In this document: in pieces, positions 14,141 to 25,859 of the stretch
Numbering within the stretch: the stretch's first letter is position 1
How the letters are laid out: each line of letters begins with the position of its first letter
Source of the DNA: Protula sp. h YS-2021
Lineage: Eukaryota > Annelida > Polychaeta > Sabellida > Serpulidae
DNA: 64,000 nt
Assembly: GCA_949752745.1 (NCBI GenBank)
Contig: OX457029.1
Span: 39,725,103 to 39,789,102 of the forward strand
Reading direction: 5' to 3'
The notes under the pieces: generated by a model
Databases searched by the model: none
Told to the model about the DNA's origin: nothing
Seen by the model: the letters and a program-made list of their open reading frames with translations, nothing else
Made by a program: the position numbers and the translations under genes

Positions 14141-16324
14141 GTCATAACTCCGGTATCGTAGTAAGGGGTCATCCATGAAGTGCGTACGGACAGAGGGTGG
14201 GGACAGACGAGTTGGCTTTTTTTTTTTTTTTTTGGTGCTGGTTTTCAGTTCACTCCCTCATTTCAGGGACATACTAGTTTTTTTGTTTTTTTTTTTTTTT
14301 TTGCTGCTCGTTTTCAGTTCACCCCTTATTTCAGGGACAGAAGAGTTGTTTTGTTTTTTTTTTTGTATATTTGTTTTTTTTTCCTTGCTGCTCGTTTTCA
14401 GTTCACTCCCTTATTTCAGGGATAGGCGAGTGTTTTTTTTTTCTTTTTTTTTTTTTGCTGCCGGTTTTCAGTTCACACCCTTATTTCAGGGCCAGACGAG
14501 ATATTTCTGGTGCTATTTCCATTCTTTCTTCTACATATTTCTCCTGCTTTAGCAGAATTATGTGAAGCAATACGATTTGCTAAAGGAATGTGCTGAACTC
14601 TGAATGCGTTTGACAAGTAATTAAAGACGAAACTTATGTAGATGAAGTGGAGACATTAACGTATGATTTTTGAGGTTTGTTTTAAAACTGAATGTGTGAT
14701 GATGTATGAATCGATTTTAGAAATTCGGAATAAAACCAAAAGGTTGTGGGTTTGTGTTTATTTTCTTACTCTAGGCAAACCAGTTTAATACAAGATTTAA
14801 GAATAAATTATATTATTCAGGCATCTCATGCATAACCTTGTTTACAGCACTTTTAACAAAGTAAAATTAAAAATAAATACATATCCTCCACACTCAATAA
14901 CGTAATAATCAACTAAGCAACATCAACAATACGCCACATAAATCAACCTGATCCGACCGAATTGCCGATTATTTCCAAAATCAAAGTAAATCCTCATCGT
15001 TTATTTCAAAACTAAATCATTTATACTAAATATTAGTAAAAGTAGGGTCGTTAGGTATTTTATTAACAAAACAATGAAAGGAATAAAACAACCAAATATT
15101 ATCACAATCTCGCTCAGCAGCGTACAGAAACCACGGACATATTTTTTTTTTTTTGCTCCACAAATAACAGTAACTGTTGTGTCTTTTCTTCTGTGCACAT
15201 CAAAGATTATTTCAATCTGTCATTTGCTTTTATTTCGAATGCCCATTTTCAACAGAAAACAGTTATCTTGCTGTTATAAAAAAATTTTGATCTCAGCCAT
15301 TTCAATTTACTGTGGTTTGTAAAACCTGTGGTGCGTAAAATTTGTGAAACGTTTAGGAAGATGTTACGGAATGGGACCAAGCTCGACAAAGCCAGCCTAA
15401 CAGTTACAAAACTCAACTGTTTCATACAAATACGTTAAAACTGCAAAACGTTGGCCTCATCTTGATTCTAAACGTCTCGAGGTCTACAATCTCCTATAGT
15501 GTTTTAAAGGCTTAAACGTCTACGAAACATGGCTGGCCAAATCTAGAAATAATACATCCCTTGGCATCTTTGTAGACATTCAGTCTTTGTAAAGAAATCA
15601 AAATCCTTGGTAAAATGCTGAAACTGAAACCTCAGTGTCACAAAACCCTAAGATGATGGATGGCTTCTTCACATTCTGAGCCACTCATAGCAAAATGACT
15701 GATTTCAAAAATAACTCTGAATAATGCTTGAATATGGTAATTCTACCGTTCAAATATCCTGATATTTTACTGAAGCCGCACTGTTTATAAACCATTTCGA
15801 ACTGATAAGGAACATTCCGCTAATTACGTCATTCGTGTCCAATCAAAAATCGCATCTTCAAGTTGGAAATCGCTTTCTTCTGTTGTATCTCCTATTCCTC
15901 TACGATGCATTTGAACTAGGATATTAATACTGTTGCATTACCTTCGTTTTTGCGCGTGTTATATCAGATAACTTGCTCATAAAACAACACTGCGAGTGGG
16001 TATCTGATGAATAATGCCAGTAAACTGCAAAGTGCCTGTAATATAAGGTAAACTCGCATTAATTAAAGTTTCTCCAGATCACTTTAAAACTCTAAATGGT
16101 ACTTTAATTCAACCTCAAAATTGCTTGTTTGGACCACAGAAGAACTGGTGACTAGAAATTAGATGGCATAGAAGTAAAAAATGTCTTTTCCATACAGCAG
16201 TTCACAAAAATAAATGCTTAGCTCGCTGCAGATTGGCGATGCAGCACCACCTCCACGGTAAATAAACTGTCAATCACTTTATCGTACTCAATAATTGACA
16301 GTGCTAAGTACCCTTGATAGTTGT
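14141..16324. other. Convergent intergenic region between CCDC191-like and DPAGT1 genes
   Basis: Both neighbouring genes end here (tail to tail). Apart from the T-rich tandem repeat at 14213-14500 I see no gene. The last ~1.8 kb is AT-rich and may hold the DPAGT1 3' UTR or a missed last coding exon. Confidence 0.5.
14213..14500 (+). repeat. T-rich tandem repeat, about 4 units
   Basis: Four units of about 70 bp each consist of a T run followed by a conserved block: GCTGCTGGTTTTCAGTTCAC, then CCCTTATTTCAGGGACAG. The block has its own small inverted repeat (CCCT...AGGG). Poly-Phe open frames over it are artefacts of the T runs. Confidence 0.85.
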
Positions 16325-19300
16325 TCAGTTTGGGGATATGGAATTTTTTTTCAGGCTTGAGGCTGTTCCATTTCGTGACAGCTCTCGCCTACAGAAACCA
16401 GTGCCCACCTGTGCTGTGAGTAATATTACAGTCAGGGACTTCTCATGAGTAGGACCAAGCCATTTGAGGGCCAGATTGATGATCGTCATGTTACTGCACT
16501 GCACATACTCCTCGCCATCCTTTTCTGTGTGTGAAACGTGCACAAGACCAACCAGTGAGAACACTTTAACACATAGTTGGCCTAAAAAGTTCACATCATT
16601 CCCTTTATACGTTGTGTAGGACATACTGACGGTGTCAGTTACAGCGTCGTATCTAGGAGAAAAGAAAAGAAGAATACTTGGTATTTAAACAAAATGTCCA
16701 AGAGTTGCAGTGGAAATGCCAAGTCTTAAAGAGCAGACCACTGTCCAACTCCTGCGACTGTCTAAAAAGACTCTTAAACTCAAAACTCAAAAAAAATCCA
16801 GGCATTAAACTGATACCTCAAAGACTCTTAGGGCCGATTTCACAACTTAAGTCTAAACCTAGTCTGAAACCAGGTTTCAAACCAAGTCTAGACAGGGTTT
16901 TGTCAGTTTATACAGACATAGAAGATCACATGTGAATGTGGTTTGAACCGAGGCTGTGAAATTCACTATGGTCTGAAACCCAGTCTAACCGCGGTGTAGA
17001 CTGAGTTTGTTCCAAATAAGGTCTAGACTTAAGTTGTGAAATCGGCCCTTAGAGTCTCTTAACATTTAACAGAATAATAAAGATACCTTTGAAAATTTTG
17101 AACGAGTTGCATCTGTTTTAATTTTAAAAATTGGCTATCGGCCAGAATAATGTCGGGCCAGACTTACTTGGGTAGTCTGTGCCTGGGACAAGGCACAAAA
17201 TGGAAGAGCTGAGGCACGCTGAAGATGAAGTTGAAAACTTGAGGTATGAAAAAGAGCAGCATGGTTTTGCTAAAATGCCCTAATATCGCCACCACTGCGA
17301 AGGTCATTCCCGCAAAATAGCAATACGTGTCACCGACAAAAACACGGGACGGGTACCTGATCAACACAAACAGATTTTCATGGTCAGCGGTACACAAAAG
17401 CATTTTTTCCACAACTTCATAGTTACGTTTCCTTTGGCCTCTGGCCATACTGACCCTAGGTCCACCAAATATCCCACATATGTGGTATATGATCTGAAGT
17501 TGTGTACCTCACGTTTTGTTGTCGCCTTTGTCTTCATTTTCATGATCAAACCGCGAAGCCATAATAAAACAAGTCTGTACAAGAACAAAGTCCCAGCTTA
17601 CGAAAAGCGATAAGACCAATTCCAGCGTGCATGAGCAAGGGAATTTCCCTGTTTAACTTGCGTCGAAAAGCAGGTCGCGTTTCGAACCAGTGCGCATGTT
17701 TATTCAACTTGCGTCGATGCGCGGTTCTTATTTCGGACCGGTGCGCATGTTTATTTAACTTGCGTCGATGCGCGGTTCTTATTTCGGACAAGTGCACATG
17801 TTTATTTAACTTCTTTGATTTGCGTTGATACGCGGTTCGCATTTCGGAGCAATGCGCATGTTTCTTTATGTTGCGTTAGTGCGCGGTTCGTATTTCAGAC
17901 CAGTGCGCATGTCTATTCAACTCTCGTCGATTCACGGTTCTTATTTCGGACCAATGCACATGTTCATTTAACTTGTTTGATTTGCGTTGATACGCGGTTC
18001 GCATTTCGGACCGCTGTGCATGTTTATGTAACTTGCGTCGATGCGCGGTTGTTATTTCGGACTAGTGCGCATGTTTTTTTTAACTTGCGTTGATGCGCGG
18101 TTTCCATTTCGAACCAGTATCGGACGATATTGTCGTCTGATCTAAAAGCAATCAACTTCAACCCAGGAAACATCAACCCAAAAGTTTGGAAAGAAACAAT
18201 AAAGCAGGGTTCGCGTTGGCAAGGTTTTTGTCCACTTTTTGGGCATTTTTTACGAAATGACTCACTTTTTCGGAACCCACCGAGTTTTTCAAGACCCAAC
18301 TGAGTCACACTTTCCTTTTTTGACTCACTTTCCTGAGAATCCAGTGCGAACCCTGATAAAGTAATAGAAAACAGTGCTGTTTTAGCCGAAAAATCGAACC
18401 GTCGGAAAATTCAACAATTTTCCACTTCACTCAAAAAGCACTGTTTGAGAAACAGGCTCTCATTTCCGAATACGTCTTGGTACAAGAGCAGCAATGCGTA
18501 ATGTGTTCATTATAAACTCTACGTCTCCTTTTTCTGGGCCTAGAAGATGGTCACTACAGAGGTTTTAAGTCTTTTTTTTTTTCATTCTGTATCACGGCAG
18601 GCGGGTTTTGCAGCTGGTCTTTTTATCCAATCCTGAAAGGCGGTCCCTAAAAACAGATTTAACCTCCAGATGGAGGAGATGGGAACTACAAACAGGTTTT
18701 CGTGGATCTTTTTTTTTTTTTTTTCTTGCTTAGTGTCACCCCTCCGATCCGCCATATATAGTAGGTACGGCTCTAGGTACGACCCTGTGCCTTTTACCGT
18801 TTCACTTACACCTTGTTTTCGTACATTCTCATCAACCAAGGAGCAAGGCGTTCTTTATAACTGCACATCAGATGACTCATATGGGTGGGAAGGGCGGAAG
18901 GAAGGGTGGGAGGGGGGAAGAGGAGGGGACATATTTGTGCCAAAATGGTCATTACAGAAGACTGCAGATGACCCGCTTAAGAAGTACTAAGGTTACACGA
19001 CTGCTTCCAAACACGGAACAACTTGTCAGTGAAAGAACTGCTGTCAGTTCAATAAAATCAATGGCTTATTCTGCAAAGGCGGGCAAATGCGACTATAATG
19101 GAAAAAATCTACCGTACAGAAAAGGGTAGTGTCATGCCACGTCCAGCCAGCCGCAGTAATTTGTGCTCTATTTAACAAAAGTACCGCCTACCCCCCCCCC
19201 CCCTCCACCATCAAACCCCACTCATTTCCAACGTAAGGAATAACCCCACAAAGTTTGAAGCTGATCTGACTTGTCGTTTCACAGTTATGCTGGTAACAAT

Positions 19301-22300
19301 GTCTAGTGTCCAAAACACGCAATGACGTCTTGCGTTGCGTTATATATACCAAATACATTATGAACCATCGACTTAGCCCAAGGCATTATCCTAACAAGTT
19401 TGAAGGTAATCCGACCTTTCGTTCAGCAGTTACAGTAATGGCGCAATTGTCACGTTTTGACGTCCTATGACGTCACACGTTGTTCACTTTGCGTCTAATA
19501 CGATCCCAATCGCGGACCATGCCAAAGCACGATACCACCAAAGTTGAAGCTGATTCGCCATTTCGTTCTCGACTTCTCATGCTAACAAAATCAGGTGTCT
19601 ACATTAGACACACAAACTACACACGCACACAGAATGCACAAAAAAAAACGAAATACCCCCCCCCCCCTCCCACCGCCACCCCCCCCCCCCCCCCGGAAAC
19701 AAAATTACAGCCGAATATAAGCTAAATATAGATTAAATAGTCTGTTGCAAAACAATTAATAGGTATACAATAACGCTCGGGTTAAGTCACTGATTAATGA
19801 CCCGGGAGCTTCAACAGTTCACATCGTTTCAATAGTACATTTTATCGACAACTCACCAGTTAAAGTACAACAACGCCAGAGTGACGAATGTGAAAGGAAC
19901 CATGAGAAACAAAGAAAACTGATGCGCTTCCTTGAATTGACCTATAAAGAAATAAACAAACAAAAGACTTCTAGCAAGAGCATTTCCCACTGACAAGCAA
20001 TAATAATAAAGTGCATATATAATTAATCATCAGAATTAACTGCTCGCAAAAATAATAATGATCAATTTTCACTACGAAGGAAAAGTTAAAATTTCACACT
20101 TATACTTTAATATTTGAATGACAATAATTAGGAAAAGTACGCAAAATGTTTAAAGCTTTCCTACATTTCACGCTACAATTCCATTAACGGCATTTACATG
20201 CTGAATCAAAATTGAATATTTGAATTTTTCGCTCAAAACATGAATTCCAGAAGGTTATATCTTCTGTGTTTCTTGGCTAAATATCCTCTCACCATTCAGC
20301 TCTATGAGGTTGAAGACGATGACAGAGAGCGCGATGACGAGGCTTTGCCCTGCCTCCAAGCCGTTAATTCCCGCCACGATGTTGATGGCATTCGTACAGA
20401 ACACGGCCAGCATGCCCATGTGCACATAATATAGAAAGCCTGCAAAAACCCATGTGAACAGCAGCTGACAATAAACGATACGGCAAAAGAATGGAAATGG
20501 TAGCATTATTTACTCCACTGACACTGATCTCAGGCTTTCAAAATGGTAACCATTCACCCCAATCATTTGATACAGCGCCTTTTGTTTGAAAGACAGATTC
20601 AAAATCTCCCAAATGTGCCTCCGCACTAGCCTATATTCACTTAGCAGAATTAGCCCCAAAGCGTTCTCATTTCTGTATGAACGTTCAGGCGCAACTGTAT
20701 AGTCATGGCCGGTAATGTATGTAATATACTGCATCAGTGGAAATTTTCGCGAACTGGCTTTCCAAGACATTTTCGCGAGTTTTTATTTTCGCGAATTTTT
20801 TTTAATATCAGAGTAAAAAAAAATTAATGCGTAAAAATCTACAATAAAAGAGAGTTCTTTGTATGTGTGCTGCGGTGATCAATTTGACCGTCCCTTATGG
20901 TATAAACACAATATAAACTAGAACCTCACTTCGCTAGCGAAATGTTAAACACTTGACAAAAATTAAAACGCAAAAATACTTCCTTCAACGGGTTATTTCT
21001 CGAATAATATATTGCAAACAACACAGCTTGAATATGTCTTATAAGCCGAGTAGTGTTTGGTTTCTGTTGACTTAAGGTGTTATTGACTGATCTAGCATAC
21101 GCCGTGTTAGCTATTTACGCAGTGAGAGCTCGCACAAAGCTCACTGTGCAACTGTGTGTGATGTGGGTTAAATGCTACGCATTTACTTGCAAAAAATACA
21201 CTCTTTTCACATGGCGTTTTAACAAAGAAAACGAAATCAAAGAGGAAAATAAAAAGTGGCATGCACATGTTCAGATCAAGCTCTTCACACGTCCAAAGTT
21301 TCATGGTCGTAGGGCCCATAGTGTCAGAGGAGAAGAAGACACAAAAAATCGGAAAAAGTGTCAAGAAGAAAAAAAAAGGGACGAATTTGGCTCGCACAAA
21401 TTCATATAACCCTTGCAAGCCAAAGGCTTGTCAAGTGTTAAACAAGACGCCTTGCCCAACCCCTTTCACTGGCACATCTACTCAGTATTTTTATGGTCAC
21501 GCTTTAGTCTTATCTTGTGGTCTATTCGCATACTTGCTATGTGGCCGTCGCGTGTTTTCAGGGAACATGTTATCAAAGTTGGCTTTTGCAGACAAGGGAT
21601 TAATTATTTACCTATTTCATTATTTACATATTTACCTAATTAAAGGCCTCTTTATTCTTTGCTACTTTAATGAGACAACTAATCTCAAAATAACAAAAAA
21701 AAAAAAAAGAGAAAAAGTCAAAATGAGCATTCGAAATTGGCTTATAAAGAAGCCCTTGCCAGTTATACCTACACCGGCATACTGGTCTCCGATGTGAAGG
21801 GTAATAAAATGTACATATAGAAATTATTATGCAATTTTATCTTATTATTTGGAACATAATTTTGCGGGGAATTAATTTTCTCGAATTGGCCTTGCTTCGC
21901 GAAAAAACGAAAATTAGTTCCTCGCGAAAATTTCCACTTATACATTACTTATAAGATGAATAGTACCTATATCAATGCTATACCCAAACCAAAATCTAAA
22001 CGGCTGAGGCACGATGATCACAGTGAGGTCAAAGGTCACAAAATAGACCATGAGCAGTGGTAGCGATGCAATGGTCGGTAGTAACAGTTTGTGGCGCCAG
22101 CGAAGATCCAGAACGTCATCGGCGAAGCCCAGGAAAATCATACAACAAATGGAAAGCAACGCAGCCAGAAACTGTACATACTGAAATAAGAAAAAAAAAC
22201 ACGCACACAGCACTTAATATATCGTCACGTCGCTACAACGAAAGCGAAACTGTCTATTAACGATTTGACAAATAACAATGATACAACAACGAAACCCGTG

Positions 22301-25124
22301 GTAAAAGCCGGTTTCCACCCAGTGAAAGCGCTTGAGGTAAAATAATCTGTCGGCCCGACGGAAAACTTGTCTGCCCGTTGTTACACAGATATACAGTGAA
22401 CAAAATCCTCGAGAACAGTCTTTAATATGTAGGTGTGGGAACCAGACAAAATACCACCAAGGAAATGAAAACTTGGAAAAAATACCACATACCACCAAAG
22501 ATATCTTTTTATTATGTAGCGTGGCTCACATACAGCGTAACAACCCAGACAGGGTGGCGTCATAGAGGAAAAAACTCAACATAAGATGCATGACGGAGAC
22601 GGCTTCGGTATTATGAAAATCAGGTGCAGTAGTTCGCAGAGAATAAGAGCATATACTCCGTTATGTCATTATTGATAAGGGATTACAATAGCGCGAGATT
22701 TTTCGCATATAAAAAGGGCACTAAAATGAGCAGAATTTAAACCAATATCAACAGTAATAAACCACGACAATAAACTAACTAGGATCTACAAAAATGGAAA
22801 TAATTACCTCCCAAAAGGGCGGGCAAAAGCTTTGCCATGATGGGCATATGAATTGTAGAGACTTTAAGAACAGTCACAGTAAAGTAGAATGTCCTCAGTG
22901 AATGTAATGTTACGTTTGTTTTAGTTACATTCAGTTATGATAGCTCCGGTGATCACAGAAAGCAATAAAAGATTGTGGTGGTATTTTGTCCTAGTTTTCA
23001 TTCCCTTGGTGGTATTATGCCTGGTGGTATTTTGACCGTTGGTATTATGTCCTACACCCGAGGTGTATTACTTAAAAATTATTGTATGTGAAAAACATAA
23101 TACATAATAGTAATAAGCGCTTTCGCTGTTTTCATCTTTAAGCCCATAATAGGTTATGACTGTTTAAAACTCTTCCAAGACTACATTTTAGTTCCTTACA
23201 ACGACCAACTCCTACTTAGCCCCGTGCTATTGAAATTTCGAATATGTAACTTGCTTCATTAAACGACAATTCAAGTTGAAGTAAACAATATGCAAAAAAG
23301 TAAAATAATGTATTCGAGTGCTGAGACACCTAGAGCACTCTCAATCTTGTGACTGCGAACGGGAATGAATGTTAGGTGAGGTTGTGGTGTGTTGATGTAA
23401 TGAGATGTGGGGTATTTTGGAGAAAAATAATACTTTTTTGTCCTATAAAAGGATCTAATAATTGTTTGTAACTTAATGACTGCTTGTTGAAATTGTGTTG
23501 TCGAGCTGTCAATATCTTCAGGAACTCCTCCTCGACCAAAAGCGGTAAAAGACCCTTTATACAATCGTGCTCTCAATAACAATAAATCAGTTCCAGGAGT
23601 TCTTATTTCCCTTCATTCTGTTTGGCTGTGTACTTTGGATATTGTTCTGCCACTATTCAGGGATGGCGGTATTTACCAGACAGGGTCTATTCAGTGTGTT
23701 ATTTCTATACAGGGATGTTCAGGTTTTTCTTCTGTATTGAAAAGGAAAACAGACGGATAGTAACCCCCCTTTTACGCAAATATTAATAAAAATTATAAAA
23801 AATATTTTGTCTGCCTTTAGTCGATTGATCGGGATGTCAACAGGCTCATTTATCCCTTATCATATTATTATGAATTTATTGAATATTTTACAGAAACAGG
23901 AAACCTGTACCTCGTTGAACGGAAAGTCTTCTGTTCGAGTCATTTGATCGTAGAAGGGAAATGGAATGAAAAGGAACATCGTAATTAAAAACACAGCACC
24001 GCAAACGACCCCTTGTGCCTCCGGTCTGCAACACATACAATAATTACTTTCCATTCGCATCGGAACAATATTCTTTACTGATTACCAGAACGTGTCTACT
24101 TTCATTTCTGTGGTTTGAAAATAACTGGCAAGCAAAAGAACCCACTCGCCCGCAGATGCAGACGTGCAGGGTTGATTTTTACAATCAGGTTGTCTGTAAT
24201 TTTTTACTTTAGAAACATGTATTTTACCAGTTTTCAAATTCGTTTCGTAGGTGAGTCTGACTATGCAAGTCAGCCAAAATCTCGACAATTACTGGTTTCA
24301 AAAAGTGGACTGATATTTTAAAATTTGCTGAAAAGTCTTTGACGTTTCGACCGCATAGTGTTCTGTTAAATGTTTAGAAAAATGACAGTAAATAAATACA
24401 AAAAGAAAGGTAAAAGGATACGAGTATGTTCTGTCACGTACTTTTATAAGCTAAATCACGCTTAGGGTGTTCCCAATAGAAGTTCGCAAAAATTCTGTGT
24501 TTCGAATAAAAATAACCGGGTAAAAAATAAAGAAATGATAGAGCGATTTCGCCTAAATGTCAATTTTCTCTTGCACCAAAGAACAATCGGGTTTTTAACA
24601 ACCCGTATAATTTAAAAAGTTATTACAGGTTTTAACAAATAGGTTCAAGTTTCAATTTCTTTTATGTTCCCCGAGTATAAGCTGTTTTTGCGGTATTTCT
24701 TGTATATTTTTCTATCATTTCATTACCCGGTTCCCTCACAGTCGAAATTCAAAATTCTTTCGCAATTTATTCGGAACACCCCAACATGTGATTTGGCTTA
24801 TCCATGAAAAAGGGGGACAGAAAATAATCGCAGTCGTTTTCATCTCTAGCAACATAAAAATTCATGAAATCGATATAAAATGGACAGGATAGAAAAGCTA
24901 AGGAATTCGCAACAAGGACATATGAACAAACAGAAAAATAAATGAACACACAGAAGTTTTTCTTACATTTTTGCTTTTGACGTTTTACTCATGTCAATGC
25001 CAAACATATTTTTTCGGATAAACATATCCGACAGACCAGGTATCAATCGATATGTGACATAAAATGCAACAACAGAAAATACTCCATTAATAGCCAATGT
25101 TTTCGCAAACTTATAATTTTCCAT
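16325..25124 (-). CDS. DPAGT1: UDP-GlcNAc:dolichyl-phosphate GlcNAc-1-phosphotransferase
   Basis: Seven minus-strand exons join in frame: 25124-24967 (ATG), 24025-23911, 22180-21967, 20439-20293, 19941-19857, 17356-17168 and 16652-16325, giving about 411 residues (human about 408). The enzyme transfers GlcNAc-1-P from UDP-GlcNAc to dolichyl phosphate in the ER membrane, the first committed step of N-glycan precursor synthesis and the tunicamycin target. Family hallmarks visible: IPEAQG (about residue 54), [16 protein letters not shown] with the DD pair at about 112-113, [36 protein letters not shown] with Asp at about 249, and the CPRHRLPK loop at about 296-303. Hydrophobic segments match the multipass fold. 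The last ~30 residues diverge from the family: after LTVILLTAQ the frame reads a polar tail to TGA. A GT donor at CAG|GTGGGC (exon end 16409) could instead splice to an unrecognised last exon. Confidence 0.93.
16831..17048. mobile_element. PIF/Harbinger-type MITE in DPAGT1 intron 6
   Basis: Terminal inverted repeats of about 28 bp begin GGGCCGATTTCACAACTTAA and are closed by the matching TTAAGTTGTGAAATCGGCCC. The 218-bp element is flanked by TTA on both sides (16828-16830 and 17049-17051), the TWA-type target duplication expected for Harbinger elements. Its interior carries more inverted copies of AGTCTGAAACC. Flanking AGACTCT/AGAGTCT extends the symmetry beyond the TTA, so the outer border has some uncertainty. 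Confidence 0.75.
17643..18113 (+). repeat. 54-bp minisatellite in DPAGT1 intron 5
   Basis: Eight to nine diverged units of about 54 bp are built on GCGCATGTTTATTTAACTTG, CGTCGATGCGCGGTTC and TTATTTCGGACC. Two units carry a short extra TTTGATT insertion. The array makes spurious open frames on both strands. Confidence 0.88.
18114..19856. other. DPAGT1 intron sequence with low-complexity tracts
   Basis: No gene seen. Roughly 19130-19640 contains two or three diverged ~165 bp units sharing AAGTTTGAAG, a CTGATCTGACTT-like block and TTCGTT. C runs occur at 19192-19203 and 19660-19694. GGAAGGAAGGGTGGGAGG purine tracts lie near 18896-18930. Confidence 0.5.
20915..21441 (+). repeat. Dispersed TIR repeat, copy 2 (DPAGT1 intron 3)
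   Basis: This is the closest relative of the copy at 1336-1850, with TTAAACACTTGACAA at 20945-20959 and TTGTCAAGTGTTAA at 21428-21441. It lies between the DPAGT1 exons 21967-22180 and 20293-20439. Open frames within it are not conserved between the copies. Confidence 0.7.
22427..23062. mobile_element. Possible TIR element in DPAGT1 intron 2
   Basis: The left end (GTAGGTGTGGGAACCAGACA, then AAATACCACCAAGGAAATGAA) is approximately the reverse complement of the right end (ATTCCCTTGGTGGTATT, then TATGTCCTACACCC). The motif AATACCACC is repeated near both ends. I could not find a clean target-site duplication, so the borders and class are uncertain. Confidence 0.4.
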
Positions 25125-25401
25125 TTCGGTGTTATATGTGAAAGTTTGGTTAATGTTTGCATCATTTCCGGGTTGTGGCCGCCATTACAGTTCACGTGTG
25201 ATTTGACATCTGTGTGGCCTAGATTCGTTCTTGCGTTTGATTGGTCTAAACATTTTGCGGGAAGCTTTTTCATTGGCAAATTTTCGGCACCGTCACGTGA
25301 CTAATGCTCTGTATAAATACCGCTGCCTTGACTGACCTACATCAGTTCTTTTACCGCGAGATTTGACTGTTTGACGACGCTTTGAAGCAATATAATTGAA
25401 A
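25125..25401. promoter_or_regulatory. Head-to-head promoter interval, DPAGT1 / H2A.X
   Basis: Only 277 bp separate the two ATGs. Toward the histone gene it contains GATTGG (25239-25244), a GCGGGAA block, ATTGGC (25272-25277) inside CATTGGCAAATTTTCGGCAC, an E-box-like CACGTG (25294-25299) and TATAAATA (25312-25319). Two inverted CCAAT boxes plus a TATA box are typical of replication-dependent histone promoters. No TATA box is obvious on the DPAGT1 side, as is usual for a housekeeping gene. Confidence 0.75.
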
Positions 25402-25815
25402 ATGTCTGGAAGAGGAAAAGGTGGCAAAACGAAGGGAAAGGCGAAGACCAGGTCAAGCCGCGCAGGACTTCAGTTTCCCGTTGGAAGGATTCATCGTCTG
25501 CTGCGAAAGGGAAATTATGCTGAGCGTGTCGGTGCTGGTGCGCCAGTTTACCTGGCTGCCGTCATGGAGTATTTAGCAGCTGAAATTCTGGAGCTGGCAG
25601 GAAATGCTGCTAGGGATAACAAGAAAAGCAGGATTATACCCCGCCATTTGCAACTGGCTATTCGCAATGACGAGGAGCTGAACAAACTGTTGTCTGGTGT
25701 CACCATTGCCCAGGGAGGTGTGTTGCCGAACATCCAAGCCGTGCTCCTGCCGAAGAAAAGTGCAGCCGGCAAGGTTGCCGGTGCAAAGAAGAGCAGCCAA
25801 AGCCAGGAGTACTGA
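25402..25815 (+). CDS. H2AX: Histone H2A.X
   Basis: A single-exon, 137-residue core histone. The N-terminal tail ([20 protein letters not shown]), [20 protein letters not shown], the acidic-patch helix [19 protein letters not shown] and the [20 protein letters not shown] segment are canonical H2A. The C terminus ends SSQSQEY, and SQEY is the H2A.X phosphorylation motif. The target serine would be residue 134, modified by ATM/ATR-type kinases at DNA breaks. The frame is also open from 25396, but ATG at 25402 gives the standard histone N terminus. It has a TATA/CCAAT promoter and a 3' stem-loop, so expression is probably S-phase linked. No other histone gene lies in the window, which fits the solitary location of H2A.X genes in other animals. 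Confidence 0.96.
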   Translation: MSGRGKGGKTKGKAKTRSSRAGLQFPVGRIHRLLRKGNYAERVGAGAPVYLAAVMEYLAAEILELAGNAARDNKKSRIIPRHLQLAIRNDEELNKLLSGVTIAQGGVLPNIQAVLLPKKSAAGKVAGAKKSSQSQEY

Positions 25816-25843
25816 GGTGCTTTTTGCACGTGACTAAAACCCC

Positions 25844-25859
25844 GGCCCTTTTAAGGGCC
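25844..25859 (+). terminator. Histone 3' stem-loop
   Basis: GGCCCTTTTAAGGGCC forms a 6-bp stem with a 4-base TTTA loop, followed by ACCAA. This matches the replication-dependent histone mRNA processing hairpin and lies 28 bp after the H2A.X stop codon. Confidence 0.95.

Noticed and set aside
14175..14565. Phe-rich open frames, 125 and 81 codons, on the plus strand
   Set aside because: They follow the T-rich tandem repeat in three frames, which a real membrane protein would not do.
17546..18093. Open frames with repeated [12 protein letters not shown] or [11 protein letters not shown] blocks
   Set aside because: Direct translations of the 54-bp minisatellite in a DPAGT1 intron, whose period is a multiple of three.
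21261..21797. 178-codon plus-strand open frame
   Set aside because: Begins inside dispersed repeat copy 2 and runs past its end into intron; the frame is not kept in copy 1.
23271..23582. 103-codon minus-strand frame in DPAGT1 intron 2
   Set aside because: No domain, no splice context that fits DPAGT1 phases, and no similarity that I recognise.
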